From Hemicentrotus pulcherrimus (Eukaryota; Echinodermata; Echinoidea; Camarodonta; Strongylocentrotidae): a DNA stretch of 10,766 nt. The position numbers and the translations under genes are program-made. Below are positions 8,690 through 10,766 of this stretch, piece by piece. The stretch spans positions 28,682-39,447 of the forward strand of contig BEXV01002885.1 of assembly GCA_003118195.1 (NCBI GenBank). Reading direction: 5' to 3'. How positions within the stretch are numbered: the first letter of the stretch is position 1; each line of letters opens with the position of its first letter. Below the pieces are notes generated by a model, which had not been told where the DNA came from, ran no database searches, and saw only the letters and a program-made list of their open reading frames with translations.

Positions 8690-8708
8690 TTTTTTTTGTT
8701 TTTTTTTC
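8690..8708. repeat. Poly-T tract
   Basis: Nearly uninterrupted T with one G. It could be a polypyrimidine tract or the reversed tail of a retroposed sequence, but no element body can be identified on either side. Confidence 0.5.
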
Positions 8709-9558
8709 AATTGCATGCTCTCTTTTCTGCTAAATTAATGTCAGAGCAGTGGATTCTTCCTTTGAACAAGATATTTGTTTAAAGGTGCGAAGTAATTACT
8801 TGAGATATTCAGTTGGTACCATTTTACCATTTACTTTTGTGAATTGACTCTATGCCTTCACATTACAGGAACATGGAGTTAGGCAGATTTCATAGTTATT
8901 AACATTTTTATTTGAATAGGCCACATGTTTTTTAAAAAAATTGAAATATAGTGAATTTATCAATTTGATATTCTCTGAATGGAAATCCAGATTTGGTCTT
9001 TCATCAGCTGTTGCGTCTCATTTCTCAGGTAATACTATAAAATACAAACAAAATATCAGTGAAGTTTAGGGTTAAGCAGACATGTTAAAAGATATGTGGT
9101 TCTAAGCAATTGAACATAATGCTCCGTTTAGTCTCATTTCACAACGCCCCCTATCGTCAGCAGCCTAATATGTTAGCCTATGGAATTTTACCCAAAAAAT
9201 TGTTAAAAATTCTTTTCTTTTTTTTTTAAACGAAAAGCACATCCACCCGACGTACGTTATCACTAGCTCTTTCATTGGAACCCTCATGTCCCATTGACTT
9301 TTGAAAGTTCACCCACCGTAATTTGATCAAAATAGGTTGCAAGCTCGTCATTGCCTATAATACACATGTGAAACAAGTCGTACTTTGGACTCAGTTTGCC
9401 AAGCGATTCTAAGATTATAGGTCAAGCACACGAAGGATAAGAAGCATGAATTATCATAGATCACTTCTGCTTGGTTCATTTAGTCCATTTCATCCAACCC
9501 CCCATGGGTAATTTTTCCATTTAGTAAAAGCAAACATTTTCCCCGAGGTAAGCAAAAA

Positions 9559-9572
9559 CATGAATATTCATG
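9559..9572. repeat. 14-bp perfect palindrome CATGAATATTCATG
   Basis: The sequence equals its own reverse complement across all 14 bases. It lies in a slightly more GC-rich patch of the intron (about 9130-9720). Such a site could bind a dimeric protein, but nothing nearby supports a regulatory role. Confidence 0.5.
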
Positions 9573-10029
9573 AACGGTCAGACAATACAGCCTTTTAGTA
9601 CGTAACGTATAGTGAATGGGAATGGGCGATTCAGTCCAGGAGGTAGAGGTCGGTGGTTTGTGCTGGCAATGTTCCAGTGAGGGAAAATGAGACAACCGGA
9701 GCCATATGATAGCCAATTGGAGATTGTTTCAAATATATTGATAAATGCAGAAGACAGTCCATGTGATTTTTAATGATCTTTAAAACAGGGAAGGGAATTT
9801 TTGCATATCATTTAGGGAGGGATATTTTTAAAAATATTAAATGCTACATTTATGTGCACATACATGAAAGTTGTGTTAGATCCAAATAAACATGATTAAA
9901 ATGGAAGGGAAAAGGCATCTAATAAAAATGAAGATTTTGAAGGGTGATATTACTCATCAAAAGATTTTGAATTATGTTTCAAATGACCAAAATTAATACT
10001 TGACAATATGGACACCTGTTGCACGACAT

Positions 10030-10110
10030 GTTCTCCACCCATGTCAAAGTCATTGAGTGTGAGTACATGCGTGTGTGGGTTTGTGTATATAGTGTGGGTG
10101 TTTTTAAGGG
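10030..10110. repeat. Imperfect GT-rich tract
   Basis: The + strand shows GTGTGAGTAC, then GCGTGTGTGGGTTTGTG and AGTGTGGGTG. It is an interrupted (GT)n-type low-complexity tract of no clear function. Confidence 0.4.
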
Positions 10111-10690
10111 TACTTGATTTATGAAAGTCAAAGGTGTGGTCACAAGTACAGCTGCTAAGTATTATAGCTGTAATGAATCGTGCATGATATTTCAAGCCTG
10201 TTGAGTTTGATGACAGGGTGTTCCAAAAATATGGTCCAATTCATCTTTAATTTTGAAAATTTTGATTAGTTTTTAATCATAAGGACAAGTAGAATTAATT
10301 CCTATATTTGAAGACATCTCTAGGCCCTTGTGTAATCTGCAGATCAAGTTATAGCTCGCCTTTTGAGAAAGACGACTTTGTAGTTAACCTTCAAATCAGT
10401 CTTTACTAGGGATATTCCCTTTCCTTGCCCTGCGATCTGAGACGCTATGTGATGAGTGATCTATTGCCATGGTTTTTAATGGATCCACTTAAGTCTGATC
10501 ATGTTTCCTAGTATAAATGCAAAATTCATGTTCAGCCATGGAGAACTTTAAATGATCTTTAAAGCAGAGGATTGTGAGAAAATCATTACTTTCTGCATGC
10601 ATTGAACTTTGTGTATTTCTAGTTTTATGTGTTTCAGCTTTTTGAATGGGATAGAAGGGGGTTATAAGAGTGTGTGTGATTTTGTGTGTT

Positions 10691-10766
10691 CCTCTGTCTC
10701 TCACATTTTCTTACTCTCTCTCTCTCTCTCCCTCTCTCTCCCTATTTCTTACTCTCTCTCTTCCTC
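10691..10766. repeat. (CT)n microsatellite, cut by the window edge
   Basis: The end of the window is nearly pure pyrimidine, with an uninterrupted CT run of about 18 bases near 10714-10731 and interrupted CT and CCCT runs around it. It continues to the last base, so its length is unknown. Confidence 0.9.

Larger units (their letters stand above)
3263..10766 (+). other. Downstream intron of the QRSL1-like gene (3' end not found in window)
   Basis: It begins with a consensus donor GTAAGA. The next exon should open by completing a Gly codon and continue Leu-Pro-Ala-Val-Ser or similar; I searched for acceptor-preceded sequence of that type and did not find it. The intron is therefore probably longer than 7.5 kb, unless a diverged exon escaped me or the gene is broken here. 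It contains a fold-back element, a TTAA-bounded MITE, a 1.08-kb minisatellite and simple repeats. In 4123-4504, 5582-6185, 6301-9558 and 9573-10690 I see only AT-rich sequence with short chance open frames. Confidence 0.6.

Noticed and set aside
9480..9716. 78-codon minus-strand open frame in a more GC-rich patch
   Set aside because: The peptide shows no recognisable domain, and it contains the 14-bp palindrome; more likely an old repeat fragment than an exon.

Overview
This is eukaryotic, intron-type DNA: AT-rich, full of stop codons in every frame, and with no bacterial-style gene packing. I can support only one protein-coding segment, an internal exon at 3057-3262 on the + strand. It has a clean acceptor (pyrimidine-rich tract then AG) and a GTAAGA donor. 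Its 68 complete codons read as the C-terminal part of the glutamyl-tRNA(Gln) amidotransferase subunit A family; in animals this is QRSL1/GatA of mitochondria. The neighbouring exons are not recognisable in the window, so nearly all the rest is best read as two long introns: at least 3.0 kb upstream and at least 7.5 kb downstream. The animal-type exon, the long introns and the density of short non-autonomous DNA transposons suggest an invertebrate animal, possibly a marine deuterostome such as an echinoderm. That placement is an inference, not a demonstration.

Layout, left to right. 1-350: AT-rich intron. 351-664: MITE-like element with about 70-bp imperfect terminal inverted repeats starting GGGGGTGTTT. 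665-1599: unannotated intron with a strong 11-bp hairpin at 1309-1333. 1600-2095: Tc1/mariner-like MITE bounded by TA, with long inverted repeats. 2096-2695: plain intron. 2696-3030: two copies of a 154-bp segment at a 181-bp period, the second ending 26 bp before the exon. 3057-3262: QRSL1-like exon. 3358-3629: 272-bp fold-back element with 44-bp arms. 3730-4122: MITE bounded by TTAA. 4505-5581: a large minisatellite of 42 units (40 of 26 bp and 2 of 17 bp). 5582-10690: low-information intron with a few simple repeats, a possible old dispersed repeat near 6190-6300 and a palindrome at 9559-9572. 10691-10766: CT microsatellite running off the edge.

There is no operon, CRISPR array or RNA gene that I can support. 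The long open frames in the minisatellite (up to 392 codons, open in all three + frames) are an artefact: the unit contains no stop codon and its 26-bp length is not a multiple of three. I do not see a convincing undescribed biological system. The most interesting material is the minisatellite, with a near-Kozak ATG and a CpG in almost every unit, and the cluster of four different inverted-repeat elements and one tandem duplication around a single exon.
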